A stretch of DNA of 64,000 bases, taken from Polyangiaceae bacterium. GTDB taxonomy: Bacteria; Myxococcota_A; Polyangia; Polyangiales; Polyangiaceae. Below the pieces are notes generated by a model. It did not search any database, was not told the DNA's origin, and worked only from the letters and a program-made list of their open reading frames with translations. Shown here one piece after another: positions 1-8,684 of the stretch. Positions within the stretch are counted from its first letter, which is position 1, and each line of letters starts with the position of its first letter. The position numbers and the translations under genes were made by a program. The DNA lies in NCBI GenBank assembly GCA_016719945.1, contig JADJYE010000008.1:124001-188000 (forward strand). Reading direction: 5' to 3'.

Positions 1-2
1 GG

Positions 3-440
3 GGCGCGACCGAGGTGACCATCGAGCTGCGCGGAGGCGCGAAGGAGCTCAGGCTCGCCGGTGACGGCTACGCGCTGTGGTCGAGCCGCGAGGCAGAGCC
101 GAGCCCCTCCCTGACCCCCCGGCTCGAGCGCATCGCGACCTTCGAGGGCGGCTCGTTCTCCGAGGCGCACGCGGGCGCGCGGGCGTGGCACGAGGCCGAG
201 GCCGCGCGAGACGCTGGCCCGCGCGAAGACGAGCCCGCCCCGGCCCGCCTCTCGCGGGCCGCGCGGCGAGCCTTCCATGCCGCGATGGCAGCGAGCTCCG
301 CGGCCGACAAAGGCGCCGCGCTGGAGGCGCTCGAGCAGGAGGCCGCACCCTCGGACTTGCAGGCGCGATGGCAAGAGACCCTCGACGTGATCGCCCAGGA
401 GATCGGCGTCGACCGGCGCGGAAAGCGGCAGAAGAAGTGA
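3..440 (+). CDS. C-terminal part of an unidentified protein (5' end outside window)
   Basis: The frame is open from the first bases to the TGA at 440, and an internal GTG at 15 is unlikely to be the real start because no ribosome binding site precedes it. About 145 residues are visible. They are Ala-, Glu- and Arg-rich, probably mostly helical, and end in a basic tail (RRGKRQKK). I see no signal peptide, membrane segment or family motif in this part, so no function is assigned. It is followed directly by the palindromic repeat array. Confidence 0.5.
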   Translation, partial: GATEVTIELRGGAKELRLAGDGYALWSSREAEPSPSLTPRLERIATFEGGSFSEAHAGARAWHEAEAARDAGPREDEPAPARLSRAARRAFHAAMAASSAADKGAALEALEQEAAPSDLQARWQETLDVIAQEIGVDRRGKRQKK

Positions 441-635
441 GCCCAGGGCTCTTCCTGTCCCTCGCGCAAGCGGGCGCGCGCTCTTCGTGTCCCTCGCGCC
501 GATTTTCACGCGCTCTCGCGCGTGAAAATCGAAGGGCCCCGCGCAAGCGGGCGCGCGCTCTTCGTGTCCCTCGCGCCGATTTTCACGCGCTCTCGCGCGT
601 GAAAATCGAAGGGCCCCGCGCAAGCGGGCGCGCGA
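441..635. repeat. Tandem array of a 77-bp palindrome-bearing repeat
   Basis: Two near-identical 77-bp units lie at 466-542 and 543-619, with a partial third copy at 620-635 and a fragment lacking the palindrome before the first (441-465). Each unit contains a perfect inverted repeat with 13-nt arms (CGATTTTCACGCG) and a 6-nt loop, at 500-531 and 577-608. The palindrome is flanked by CTCGCGC on one side and AAGGGCCCC on the other. A diverged copy in the opposite orientation lies near 51.35 kb, so this is a dispersed REP-like family. The array follows a stop codon, where it could act as a transcript end or mRNA-stabilising element (inference). Confidence 0.9.
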
Positions 636-699
636 AAAGAAAAAAAATAGAATCCTTTGTCGAGCTGGGCCGCTCTCCCTGGTGAAAGAGGAACCCGCC

Positions 700-918
700 A
701 TGATGGACAAGATCTTTCCCCGCAACGAGCACACGGTCGAGCGCGCGCTGCGCGTCATCTTGGGGTTGGCCGTGTTGTCACTCGCCTTCATCGGGCCCAA
801 GACCCCGTGGGCCTACCTCGGCGTAGTTCCGCTGCTCACCGGCGCGCTCGGGAGCTGTCCGCTCTACACGCTGTTCGGCCTGAGCACCTGCTCGGTCTCT
901 CAGAAGAAGCTCGCTTGA
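700..918 (+). CDS. DUF2892 (YgaP-type transmembrane domain) small membrane protein
   Basis: This 72-residue protein opens with MDKIFPRNEHTVERALRV and carries two hydrophobic segments (about residues 17-34 and 40-58) around a GPKTPWAYLG turn, then CPLYTLFGLSTC. That is the usual layout of the DUF2892 / YgaP-like inner-membrane domain, which in other bacteria is often fused to or located near rhodanese proteins. The start at 700 has GAAAGAGGA 8 nt upstream; a GTG at 682 is less likely. The Cys pair near the C terminus (GSCPLYTLFGLSTC) is typical of the family, but its chemical role is unknown. The gene stands alone, convergent with the outer-membrane protein gene downstream. Confidence 0.8.
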   Translation: MMDKIFPRNEHTVERALRVILGLAVLSLAFIGPKTPWAYLGVVPLLTGALGSCPLYTLFGLSTCSVSQKKLA

Positions 919-1011
919 CGCGAGGCCGGCGCGAGCGCCGCGGCGCCCACGCCGGAGCAGGACGCCGCGCGAGCCGCCCGCCTGAAGGCGCGCCTCGGCT
1001 TGCGCTGAGGG

Positions 1012-2814
1012 CTATTGCACCACGCTCGGCGGGTCGACCGACGGCAGGCCAAACGCCTGATCGAAGGTCACGACGAAGCGGCCAGGGAAGATGCTCGTGA
1101 CGCCCACGGACGGATCGAGCTCGAGCGGCAGGGCCCAGTCGATTCGCATCACGGAGCGCTCGAGCTGCGGAAACACGAGCCGCAGACCGGTCCCCACGGA
1201 TTGCCGCAGGTCGGCGGCCTCGCCGTCGTCCCAGGCGGCGCCGACGTCGAAGAACGCGGTCGCCCCGAGCTGCACCGTCCACAGCTCGGCGGGGCGAGAC
1301 CGCAGCTCGAGGTTCGCCGCGAACACGTTCTCTCCACGGTAGGCCCCTGACGGGTACCCCCGCAGGCGCCCCTCGCCTCCGAGCGACGAGCGACGGTTCA
1401 AGTAGTTCGCGAAGCGATCGAAGTAGAACGTGTCGAAGATGAGCCTCCCGAACCCGAGCCGGGGGGAGGTGACGCGGAGCCCGACGATGGCGTTCGCGTC
1501 GTACACCTCCTCCGGCGCGGCCTCGACGATGCCCTCCGCGTGGGCGCGGACGTGCCCGTCCGCGATGGCCGAGCTGGCCGAGGCGCCCGCGGCGACGCCG
1601 ATGAACGACCGCGTCGAGCCGAGCTCAGCGATGACCGGGTACGTCTTCACGTAGACGTCGTGCCCCTGGCGGTAGTCCTCCTGCAGGCCCAGCGTCTCGA
1701 AATCGACGTAGCTCTCGAAGCGCGTCGAGTAGGTCGCGTACCCGAGGAACGGGTAGACGCGCTTGTCCGAGATGGGCAGCTGCGAGGCGATGAACTCGTC
1801 TCGGGCGGCCGGGTCGAATTGGGACAGGTCACGCGGCGAATAGCTCGTGCGCAGGGCCTCCGCGCCGAAGTTGAGGTCGTGTTTGATCGTGCGGCCGAAC
1901 GAGCGAACGATCGAGATGCGCCCGGCGAGGGTGTCGGTGTCGTACTCGAGGGGGATGCGATCGTCTCGATCCGGGGTGGCTTGCGCGTCGAACGTGAGGG
2001 GCTCGACGCCGTTGAAGAAGCGCGTCACCTCCTTGCGCCAGGCGACCGACGCGAGCCACGACCACTCGGCCCGCGTGCTGTGCAGCGACTGCCCGTACCC
2101 GAACGAGCCGAACGAGCCCTCCAGCTCGCCGGTCTCTCGGTTGACGATGAAGTTCGTGCTGATGCTGCCGCTCACCCAGCTGCCCGCGATCCGCGGCACC
2201 TTGTACGACGCGCCGAAGGCGTACGTGTCCGGCTGCAGCTCGAAGCGCAGGCTCGCCGAGTGGTGCAGCCCACCAAGGTTCTCCTCGCTCGGCGCGAGCA
2301 GCAGGTACTCGAGCTGATCGTTGGCGATGCGAAAATCCGAGTTGAGCCGGAGGCTCCAGATGTCCTTCGCGATGACGAGCAGCTTGACGGTGCCCGGCCT
2401 CGACCCCTTGAGCGGGGCGACCAAGACGAGCGACAGCTGGCGGATGCCGCGCAAGCTGCGCGCGGTCTCGTCCGCCAGGCGCTGGTCGTAGGGGTCGCCG
2501 ACCTTCATCAGCACGTACTGCTCGATGACCGACGGGCGCGTCGTCGCGTGCAGGAAATTCAGGAAGTCGATCAGGAAGGTCGGCAGCGGATCGCGCGGCT
2601 CGAGCACGTCGATCGGCCGAACGATGACCGCCTCGACGATCTTTCCGGCCGGCTCGGGGTCGACCTCGCCCCGCGCGGCCGACAGCGCCTGCTCCATCGT
2701 CTCTCGCTCGTAGGGGGAGAGCTGAGGCTTGCTCTGGGCGCGCGCCACCCCTGCGCCACACGTGAGCGCCAGCGCGACAGCGAGCATCGGAGGAAAGTGC
2801 AGAGCGGACGTCAT
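1012..2814 (-). CDS. Omp85/BamA-superfamily outer-membrane beta-barrel protein (surface antigen D15-like)
   Basis: The product has 600 residues with a Sec signal peptide (about residues 1-26, cut after VARAQ). A POTRA-like segment with VEAVIVRPIDVLE and a short AKDIWSLR stretch lies at roughly 60-160. From about 170 to the C terminus there are alternating amphipathic strands typical of a beta barrel, including RGYPSGAYRGEN, which resembles the conserved loop-6 (V)RGY/F motif of Omp85 proteins. The last strand ends in a hydrophobic/aromatic pattern (RFVVTFDQAFGL) followed by an unusual short extension. With only about one POTRA it is closer to short Omp85/patatin-type or TamA-like proteins than to BamA itself. 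It probably inserts or exports something at the outer membrane; the substrate is unknown. Confidence 0.8.
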   Translation of the reverse strand: MTSALHFPPMLAVALALTCGAGVARAQSKPQLSPYERETMEQALSAARGEVDPEPAGKIVEAVIVRPIDVLEPRDPLPTFLIDFLNFLHATTRPSVIEQYVLMKVGDPYDQRLADETARSLRGIRQLSLVLVAPLKGSRPGTVKLLVIAKDIWSLRLNSDFRIANDQLEYLLLAPSEENLGGLHHSASLRFELQPDTYAFGASYKVPRIAGSWVSGSISTNFIVNRETGELEGSFGSFGYGQSLHSTRAEWSWLASVAWRKEVTRFFNGVEPLTFDAQATPDRDDRIPLEYDTDTLAGRISIVRSFGRTIKHDLNFGAEALRTSYSPRDLSQFDPAARDEFIASQLPISDKRVYPFLGYATYSTRFESYVDFETLGLQEDYRQGHDVYVKTYPVIAELGSTRSFIGVAAGASASSAIADGHVRAHAEGIVEAAPEEVYDANAIVGLRVTSPRLGFGRLIFDTFYFDRFANYLNRRSSLGGEGRLRGYPSGAYRGENVFAANLELRSRPAELWTVQLGATAFFDVGAAWDDGEAADLRQSVGTGLRLVFPQLERSVMRIDWALPLELDPSVGVTSIFPGRFVVTFDQAFGLPSVDPPSVVQ

Positions 2815-2849
2815 CGCGCACCCAGACGCCGCCTCACTTCATCACACTG

Positions 2850-3617
2850 TCAGTTCTTCTTGTCGCTCTTCTTCGGCGTCTTCGGCGCCGACTTCTTCTT
2901 CGGCGCAGGCGCGCTCGGGGGCTGCGACCTGCTCGGGGGCTGCGACGCGCCGCCGGGGGCGTCCTCCGGGGGGGCGACGGCGGGGTAAGTGGCGATCGCG
3001 TTGATCGTGTATTTCAGGTGCTGGTGCGGGATGCGATCCCAGTCGGGGGTCTGCATCGCCCGCTCGACGCAGCGGAGCAGCTCTCGGCGGCGGCTCTTGT
3101 TCAGCGTGGTCGAGCGCCCCATCGTGAGGTTCGTGCGCTTCTTTCCGAAGTGCATGTCGAGCACGTAGCTCACGACGAACCCGTTCTTGGTGGGGGGCGC
3201 GCACGCTGCGCTGTCTCGGATGGCGCGGGCGAGGCTGTCCTCGAAGAAGCGGATCCCGTCGCAGCGCTCGGGGGGCGTGCGGCCAGGCCCCGGATCCTGA
3301 CACTTGAGCGTCTTGATTGGGGCGATCTGGATTTGCGGCCCGGACGGCGGAGTCACGAGCTGCTGCGGGTCGGTCGCACCCGCGCTGGGCGCGGGGGGCG
3401 GCAACAGCGCCGCGCTCGCGACCGTGGCGGCGTCGGCCGAGGGGATGTTGGCCGGCTGAGGGCGTCGCCAGAGGTAGAGCGGCACCGCGACCAGGACCAG
3501 CGCGGCGACCAGCGCGAGGATGACCTGCACGCGCACCGGACGCTCCCCGCCGCCCCGGCCGAGGTATCGGTAGGGGGAAGGAGACGACGGGGGAACGGAG
3601 CGAACGGGAGGCCGCAT
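2850..3617 (-). CDS. Membrane-anchored hypothetical protein, AgmX/TonB-C-like
   Basis: Read from the ATG at 3617 the product is 255 residues; upstream TTG/GTG starts up to 3689 are possible. After a basic N terminus comes one transmembrane helix (VQVILALVAALVLVAVPLYL, about residues 28-47), then a Pro/Ala linker, a compact domain (about 95-200) and a Lys/Pro/Ser-rich tail ending PKKSDKKN. The compact domain has four Cys residues and a pattern of paired strands followed by LLRCVERAM, which recalls the C-terminal domain of myxobacterial AgmX/PglI and TonB-like proteins. No catalytic motif is visible. The gene lies 35 nt upstream of the outer-membrane protein gene on the same strand, so the two may be co-transcribed. 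Confidence 0.5.
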   Translation of the reverse strand: MRPPVRSVPPSSPSPYRYLGRGGGERPVRVQVILALVAALVLVAVPLYLWRRPQPANIPSADAATVASAALLPPPAPSAGATDPQQLVTPPSGPQIQIAPIKTLKCQDPGPGRTPPERCDGIRFFEDSLARAIRDSAACAPPTKNGFVVSYVLDMHFGKKRTNLTMGRSTTLNKSRRRELLRCVERAMQTPDWDRIPHQHLKYTINAIATYPAVAPPEDAPGGASQPPSRSQPPSAPAPKKKSAPKTPKKSDKKN

Positions 3618-3753
3618 CGACGAGGGAGCGACGCGCAGGGTCGCTCGAGTTGAGGTAGGGCGATTACCGAGAGTGGTCGCGCCAGTCAACAGGCGAACGT
3701 CGATCGTCCACGCCGCGCGGCGCGCGACGCTGAGATTGATCGCGAGCCGGTGC

Positions 3754-6138
3754 TCAGCCGTCGAGCGGCGCGAGCAGCCGCTCGACGTCGAGCTCGCTCA
3801 GCCCTGCGGGCTCGGCCGCCGGTGCATCGCCGAGCAGGGACGCCGCGAGCCAGGCCTTGCGCCGCTGCAGGGCCAGCACACGCTCTTCGACGCTCCCCGC
3901 CACGTACAGGTGGTGCACGAACACGGGCTTGGTCTGGCCGATGCGATAGGCGCGGTCGGTCGCTTGAGCCTGGCTCGCAGGGTTCCACCACGGATCGTAG
4001 TGGACGACCGTATCGGCCGAGACGAGGTTCAGGCCCGTCCCCCCGGCCTTGAGGCTGATGAGGAAGATGGGCACGCCGCCGCCCTCGAACGCGTCGACCG
4101 CGGCGCGCCGATCGCGCGTGTCCCCGGTGAGCAGCGAGAAGCCGACGCCCCGCTCGCGCAGCGCGTCGGCGACGAGCGCGAGCATGCTCGTGAACTGGCT
4201 GAAGACGAGGATGCGCCGGCCCTGAGGCAGCTCGCTGCCGACGAGCGCCATCAGCGCCTCGAGCTTGGCGGAGCCCTCGACCTTACGCGCTTCGTCGAGC
4301 GAGACGAGCCGCGGGTCGCAGCAGACCTGTCGCAGCTTCATGATCGCGTCGAGGATGGAGATGGTCGACGAGGCGAGGCCCTTCTTTCGGATCGCCTTCC
4401 TGACGTCGGCGTGGGCGGCGACGCGGATCTGCTCGTACAGCTCACGCTGCTTGCCGGCGAGCTCCACGGGCCGGTACAGCTCGGTCTTGGCGGGCAGCTC
4501 GGGCGCGACCTCGCGTTTGGTGCGCCGAAGGACGTAGGGCGCGACGATCTCCTTGAGGGCAGCCATTCTCTCCTCGTCGCCGCGAGCCTCGATGGGGGCT
4601 CGGAAGGCGTGCCTGAAGGACGGCTCGTCCCCGAGCAGCGAGGGCGCGAGGAAGTCGAAGAGCGCCCACAGCTCGCCCAGGTCGTTCTCGACGGGTGTGC
4701 CCGACAGGCACACCCGGTGCTCGGACGAGAGGCGGCTCAGGGCCTTGTGCGTCTGGCTGCGCGCGTTCTTGATGGCCTGCGCCTCGTCGAGGATGAGGGT
4801 CGACAGCGCGACGCCCTCGAGCTTGTCGGCGTCGCGCACGACCACCGGATACGTCGTGATGGCGACGTCGTAGTGGCCGATGCGCGCGAGGTTCCGCGCC
4901 CGCCCGGAGCCCACCAGCATCACCACGGACAGGTGCGGCGCGAAGCGCTCGAGCTCGCGCGCCCAGTTGAACGCGAGGCTCGTGGGCGCCACGATCAAGG
5001 CCGGCGTGACGAGCCGGCCCGCGGCCTTCTCGGCGCACAGGTGCGCGATCGTCTGCAGGGTCTTGCCGAGCCCCATGTCGTCGGCGAGCACGCCCCCGCA
5101 GCCGATCTCGCGCAGGTGTTGCAGGAAGGCGACGCCCTGGCGCTGGTACGGGCGCAGCGTAGCCTTGAGCTGGGGGGCCTCGGGGGCCTCCGCCGGAGTC
5201 CGGCTCACGTCGCGTCCACGCGCGACGACCCGCGGGCGATCGTCGAGCGCGAAGCGCCCTCCGAGCCGCTCGCAGGCCGACGCGAGGCGCGCGATCGAGG
5301 GCGCGCGGCGCAAGGGGAAGCGCAGCTCGGCAGCGCCGCGCTTGCTCTTCGGGCCCCGCTTGCGCTCACCCTGGTAGAGCTCGATCACCACGCGGACGAG
5401 GCTGCGGAACCGCTCGACGGGGACCGCCAGGTTGTGCGTATCGGAGATGCGAACGGCGACGGCGCCGTCGAGGCGGCGCGAGATCGCGCCCAGATCGTCG
5501 TCGTCGGCGGTGGTGTCGACCAGGCGCAGCACGAGCGGGAGGAGATCGACGCGCCGCCCCTCCACCACCACGCCGAGCTCGAGGCTGAACCAGTCCGGCA
5601 GCTCTTCGTCGGGACGGATCGAGACCTGCCAGGTCGCCTCGTCGGCGCGCGCGAGCTGGTACGGGTAGGCGGGGTCGATCTCGACCAACCACCCCTCTGC
5701 GCGCAGCCCCTCGGCGGCCGCGGTGAACGCGCATCGCTCCGAGCCCGAGCCGAACGGTGACACGAGGTAGTCGCAGGGGTCGTCCGTCGCGACGTCCTCG
5801 AGGCAGCTCGCGTCGACGGCGCCGTAGCGCTCGAGGGCGCGGCAAGCCTCGTGCTCGGCGCGTCGGTCGCGCCCGATGGCGTGCAGCCCGCGCTCGCCAT
5901 GCACCAGGACCCGCTCGCCCGGATCGGACAGCTGAATGCGGGCGCCGCCGTAGTCGAAGGAGAGGGACGCCGCGGCGGCGACCCCCGGGCCCAGAGGCTC
6001 GCTGGTCGAGGCGCCGACCGCCCCGGTCCCGAACAGCCGGAGCACGGGACGAAAGGGCCACTCGGTCTCTCGGGCGCGCGCGGACGGCCCGCTGGCGGGC
6101 GGCTCATCGAGCGCCTGGACGTGGGGTCGCGGAAGCAC
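3754..6138 (-). CDS. SNF2-family DEAD/DEAH-box helicase
   Basis: This 794-residue protein is a complete bacterial SNF2/SWI2 ATPase, predicted to translocate on double-stranded DNA or remodel protein-DNA complexes. The N-terminal third (about 1-290) is family-specific and not assignable. The helicase core follows: Walker A DDMGLGKTLQT, the DEAQAIKN Walker B box, SGTPVEN (motif III), then the second RecA lobe with RILVFSQFT, LKAGGTGLNL, DPWWNP and DRAYRIGQ (motifs IV-VI). No zinc finger or nuclease domain is fused to it. The start is a GTG at 6138. It is flanked by an MFS gene on the same strand, and nothing indicates a dedicated partner, so its process remains open. Confidence 0.9.
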   Translation of the reverse strand: MLPRPHVQALDEPPASGPSARARETEWPFRPVLRLFGTGAVGASTSEPLGPGVAAAASLSFDYGGARIQLSDPGERVLVHGERGLHAIGRDRRAEHEACRALERYGAVDASCLEDVATDDPCDYLVSPFGSGSERCAFTAAAEGLRAEGWLVEIDPAYPYQLARADEATWQVSIRPDEELPDWFSLELGVVVEGRRVDLLPLVLRLVDTTADDDDLGAISRRLDGAVAVRISDTHNLAVPVERFRSLVRVVIELYQGERKRGPKSKRGAAELRFPLRRAPSIARLASACERLGGRFALDDRPRVVARGRDVSRTPAEAPEAPQLKATLRPYQRQGVAFLQHLREIGCGGVLADDMGLGKTLQTIAHLCAEKAAGRLVTPALIVAPTSLAFNWARELERFAPHLSVVMLVGSGRARNLARIGHYDVAITTYPVVVRDADKLEGVALSTLILDEAQAIKNARSQTHKALSRLSSEHRVCLSGTPVENDLGELWALFDFLAPSLLGDEPSFRHAFRAPIEARGDEERMAALKEIVAPYVLRRTKREVAPELPAKTELYRPVELAGKQRELYEQIRVAAHADVRKAIRKKGLASSTISILDAIMKLRQVCCDPRLVSLDEARKVEGSAKLEALMALVGSELPQGRRILVFSQFTSMLALVADALRERGVGFSLLTGDTRDRRAAVDAFEGGGVPIFLISLKAGGTGLNLVSADTVVHYDPWWNPASQAQATDRAYRIGQTKPVFVHHLYVAGSVEERVLALQRRKAWLAASLLGDAPAAEPAGLSELDVERLLAPLDG

Positions 6139-6177
6139 GGCCGGTGTTAGGCCACACTCCGAGCGATTTGTCGATCG

Positions 6178-7413
6178 TCACGAGCCAGCGCTGGGCGCGG
6201 GCGGCGAGGCCTCGTCGTTCGGCGTGCGCGCGAGCAGCCCCCCGGACACGATCACGAACGCAGCCGCCGCAAAGGTCATGACCCGATCGAGGCCCATCAG
6301 ATCAGCGAGGATCGACAGGACGAAGCCCGACGTGGGCATCAGCGCGACGAAGCCGATCGTGAACAGCGCCATGACGCGGCCGCGCAGCTCGTTGGGCACG
6401 CGCGACTGGACCACCTGGCTGATCGTCCCCATGTAGATCGAGGTCCCGAACGACAGCGCGGCGACGAGCGCGAGCGCGACGTGGAGCGAGCGCGCGTGGC
6501 CGAGCGCCGTGAGACAGACCCCGACGAGCAGCAGACCGATCGCGATCCGCGGGCGGAAGGCGCGCCCGGCGGCGAAGACCAGGACCACCGTCCCGCTGAG
6601 CGCGCCGAGCCCGGAGCAGCTCATCAGCGTGCCCATCGCTGCGGCGTCGACCTCGAGCACATAGCGTGCGTAATACGGCATGAGCGCGACCAAGAAGGGG
6701 AAGGCCAGAGCCATGCACGCGAACACGAGCAAGAGCAGCCTCGACAGCACGGGGTCGGTGCGGACGTAGCCGAGCCCGGCGCCGAACCCCTGCTCGCTCG
6801 CGCCTCCGACGGCCAGCGTCGCGGGCGGCACGGCGCCGATCGCCAGCAGGCTGCCCAGCACCGCGAGGAACGAGAGCGCGTTCGCGAGGAACGCCGCGCC
6901 TTCCCCGAGCCGAAGGATGACGACCCCAGCGATGGCAGGCCCGAGCAGGCGGCTGCCATGAAATGAGGCCTGCATGAGCCCGACGGCGCGCGCGATGTGC
7001 GGTTGCGGGACGAGCTGAGGCGCCAGCGACTGCGACGCGGGGAGATCGAACGCCGCGATGACGCCGAAGGCACAGGCGACCGCGAAGACGTGAGGCAGCG
7101 CGAGCGTGTTCGTCAGCGAGAGCACCGCCAGGGTGAGCGCGAGCAAGCCCAGCAGCGACTGGGTGACGAGCAGGATCGACCGCCGATCCCGCCGGTCGGC
7201 GAGCGCGCCTCCCTTCAGGCCGAACAGCACCGTGGGGATCGCCGTGCAGAGCGCGATCGAGCCGACGACCGAGGCGCTCGGCGTGAGGCGGGTCACGATC
7301 CAGCCCTGCGCCATCTGCTGCATCCAGGTGCCGACCAGCGAGACGGTCTGGCCCAGCCAATAGACGCGAAACGCCCGGTTCTCGAGGGGTCGCAGCGGGT
7401 CGGGGAGAGGCAC
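6178..7413 (-). CDS. MFS exporter, MFS_3 / EntS-like family
   Basis: The 411-residue product has about twelve hydrophobic helices. The N-terminal pattern RAFRVYWLGQTVSLVGTW, the loop-2/3 GALADRRDRRS signature and FGVIAAFDLPASQSL are characteristic of MFS_3 exporters such as the enterobactin exporter EntS and macrolide efflux proteins. It should move a small hydrophobic metabolite or siderophore out of the cytoplasm using the proton gradient, but the substrate cannot be read from the sequence. The start is GTG at 7413. It lies about 40 nt upstream of the helicase gene on the same strand, and divergent from the lipoprotein/P450 operon, whose product it could conceivably export (inference). Confidence 0.87.
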   Translation of the reverse strand: MPLPDPLRPLENRAFRVYWLGQTVSLVGTWMQQMAQGWIVTRLTPSASVVGSIALCTAIPTVLFGLKGGALADRRDRRSILLVTQSLLGLLALTLAVLSLTNTLALPHVFAVACAFGVIAAFDLPASQSLAPQLVPQPHIARAVGLMQASFHGSRLLGPAIAGVVILRLGEGAAFLANALSFLAVLGSLLAIGAVPPATLAVGGASEQGFGAGLGYVRTDPVLSRLLLLVFACMALAFPFLVALMPYYARYVLEVDAAAMGTLMSCSGLGALSGTVVLVFAAGRAFRPRIAIGLLLVGVCLTALGHARSLHVALALVAALSFGTSIYMGTISQVVQSRVPNELRGRVMALFTIGFVALMPTSGFVLSILADLMGLDRVMTFAAAAFVIVSGGLLARTPNDEASPPAPSAGS

Positions 7414-7503
7414 GACGCGCGCCCAACGTACACCCTGAGCCGCGCGAGATCGCGCCGGAACGCCGTTCCCAAGAGGCTCCGCGCGGCGCTATGGTGCGCG
7501 CCC

Positions 7504-8640
7504 ATGCGCGCCCTTTCCGTCCTCGCAGCGCTCGCCTTCGCGAGCGCGTGTACAAGCACTCCCGACCCCGCGCCCGTCGCGCCGACGAGCCCGCCACCGC
7601 AGGCCTCGTGCCCGGAGGTGCCGGGGGCGGCGCCGCAGGCAGCGCTTGCGGTCGACGTCAGCGACCCCGACATCGAGGCGCTCGCCGCCGCGGCCGAGAA
7701 GTGCAGCTTCGAGAGCGCCAGCTTCGACTGGAGCTGCCCCGCCTTCAAGGAGTGGCGCAGCGAGAACGACGACCTGTTCGAGGGACCTTCGGGCAACGCG
7801 ACCATCTTGAGGCTGCTGGAGAGCACGGACATCAAGAAGCGCGCCCTGGCGACCGAGCGAGGGTTCACGGCCGCGCGCACCTTCTTCTCCGAGGCGCCGA
7901 GGGCGAAGCGACTGCTGGGCGCGCTCGACAAGGAGCGCGAGAGCCGGCTCTTGCCAGCCTACGGGAAGTTCGCGGCGTACGTCGACGGCAGCAAGATGCT
8001 GGGCGACGAGCTGCGAGCGCTCGCCAAGCACCCGGCCTCGGAGGTGCGCCGAGCGTTCGCAGAGCACGTGTTGCCCCAGCACCCGACCCCGTTCTCCCTC
8101 GAGCTCACCAAGACGCTGATCGAGGACGCTGACGGCGGCGTGCGACGGGCGGCGATCCGCTCGCTGTCCGCGAACGGCCGCACGCGCGCGAGCGACGGCG
8201 TCTGCGCGACCCTCAAGGCCCAGCTGTCACGAACCGACAAGCTGATCGAGGACGTCGTCGACGCCGGCTCCACGAGCAAGTGCCCCGGCATGAACGCGCT
8301 GGTGGTCGCGGAAGTCGAGAAGCGCGCCGCGGACATCGGCAGCGCGCCCGCGTCGGGCGGCCCGAGCTACCAGTCTGCGCTGTCGACCCTGTGCTGGCGC
8401 GATTCGACGCCCGCGGAGCTGAAGAAGCGCGCCTTCGAAGTGGCGCTGAAGATCACGCCGAAGCTCACCGACGGCTGGCAGAAGCGCTGGTACCTCGGCC
8501 TGTTCCGCACCTGTGACCTCACGCGCGCGAAGGCCGCCTCACCCCTACCTGAAGGACAAGAGGGGCAAGGACGTCGCCGAGCGCGCCAAGGAGGGGCCTC
8601 GATCGGGTCGAGGAGGAGCTGAAGAGAGAGCAAACCGTAG
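7504..8640 (+). CDS. HEAT-repeat-like lipoprotein, 3' end with two frame breaks
   Basis: The product starts with a lipoprotein signal (RALSVLAALAFASAC, lipobox FASA-C) and a Pro/Ala linker. About 340 residues of paired helices follow, with HEAT-like motifs such as HPASEVRRAFAEHV and DADGGVRRAAIRSLSANG. The reading frame fails twice near the end. Removing one C from CCCC at 8542-8545 and one G from GGGG at 8593-8596 restores a sensible helical tail (SPYLKDKRGKD, then EGLDRVEEELKRE). Uncorrected, translation stops at 8622. The true stop is uncertain and is placed near 8640. It is the first gene of a probable operon with the P450. HEAT proteins of this type are envelope scaffolds, and no enzymatic motif is present. 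Confidence 0.6.
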
Positions 8641-8684
8641 GGCTTTTTCCCCTTCGTCCGGGCGGCAAGGACTCTCCTTCCGCC

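Noticed and set aside
916..1008. Possible selenocysteine read-through at the DUF2892 stop, given selA in the window
   Set aside because: The residue before the stop and the tail have no redox motif, and I see no convincing SECIS hairpin, so ordinary termination is far more likely.
1540..2988. Long open frame opposite the Omp85-type gene
   Set aside because: High-GC shadow frame, Arg/Ala/Asp-rich with no motif or start signal; the minus-strand protein has a clear signal peptide and barrel pattern.
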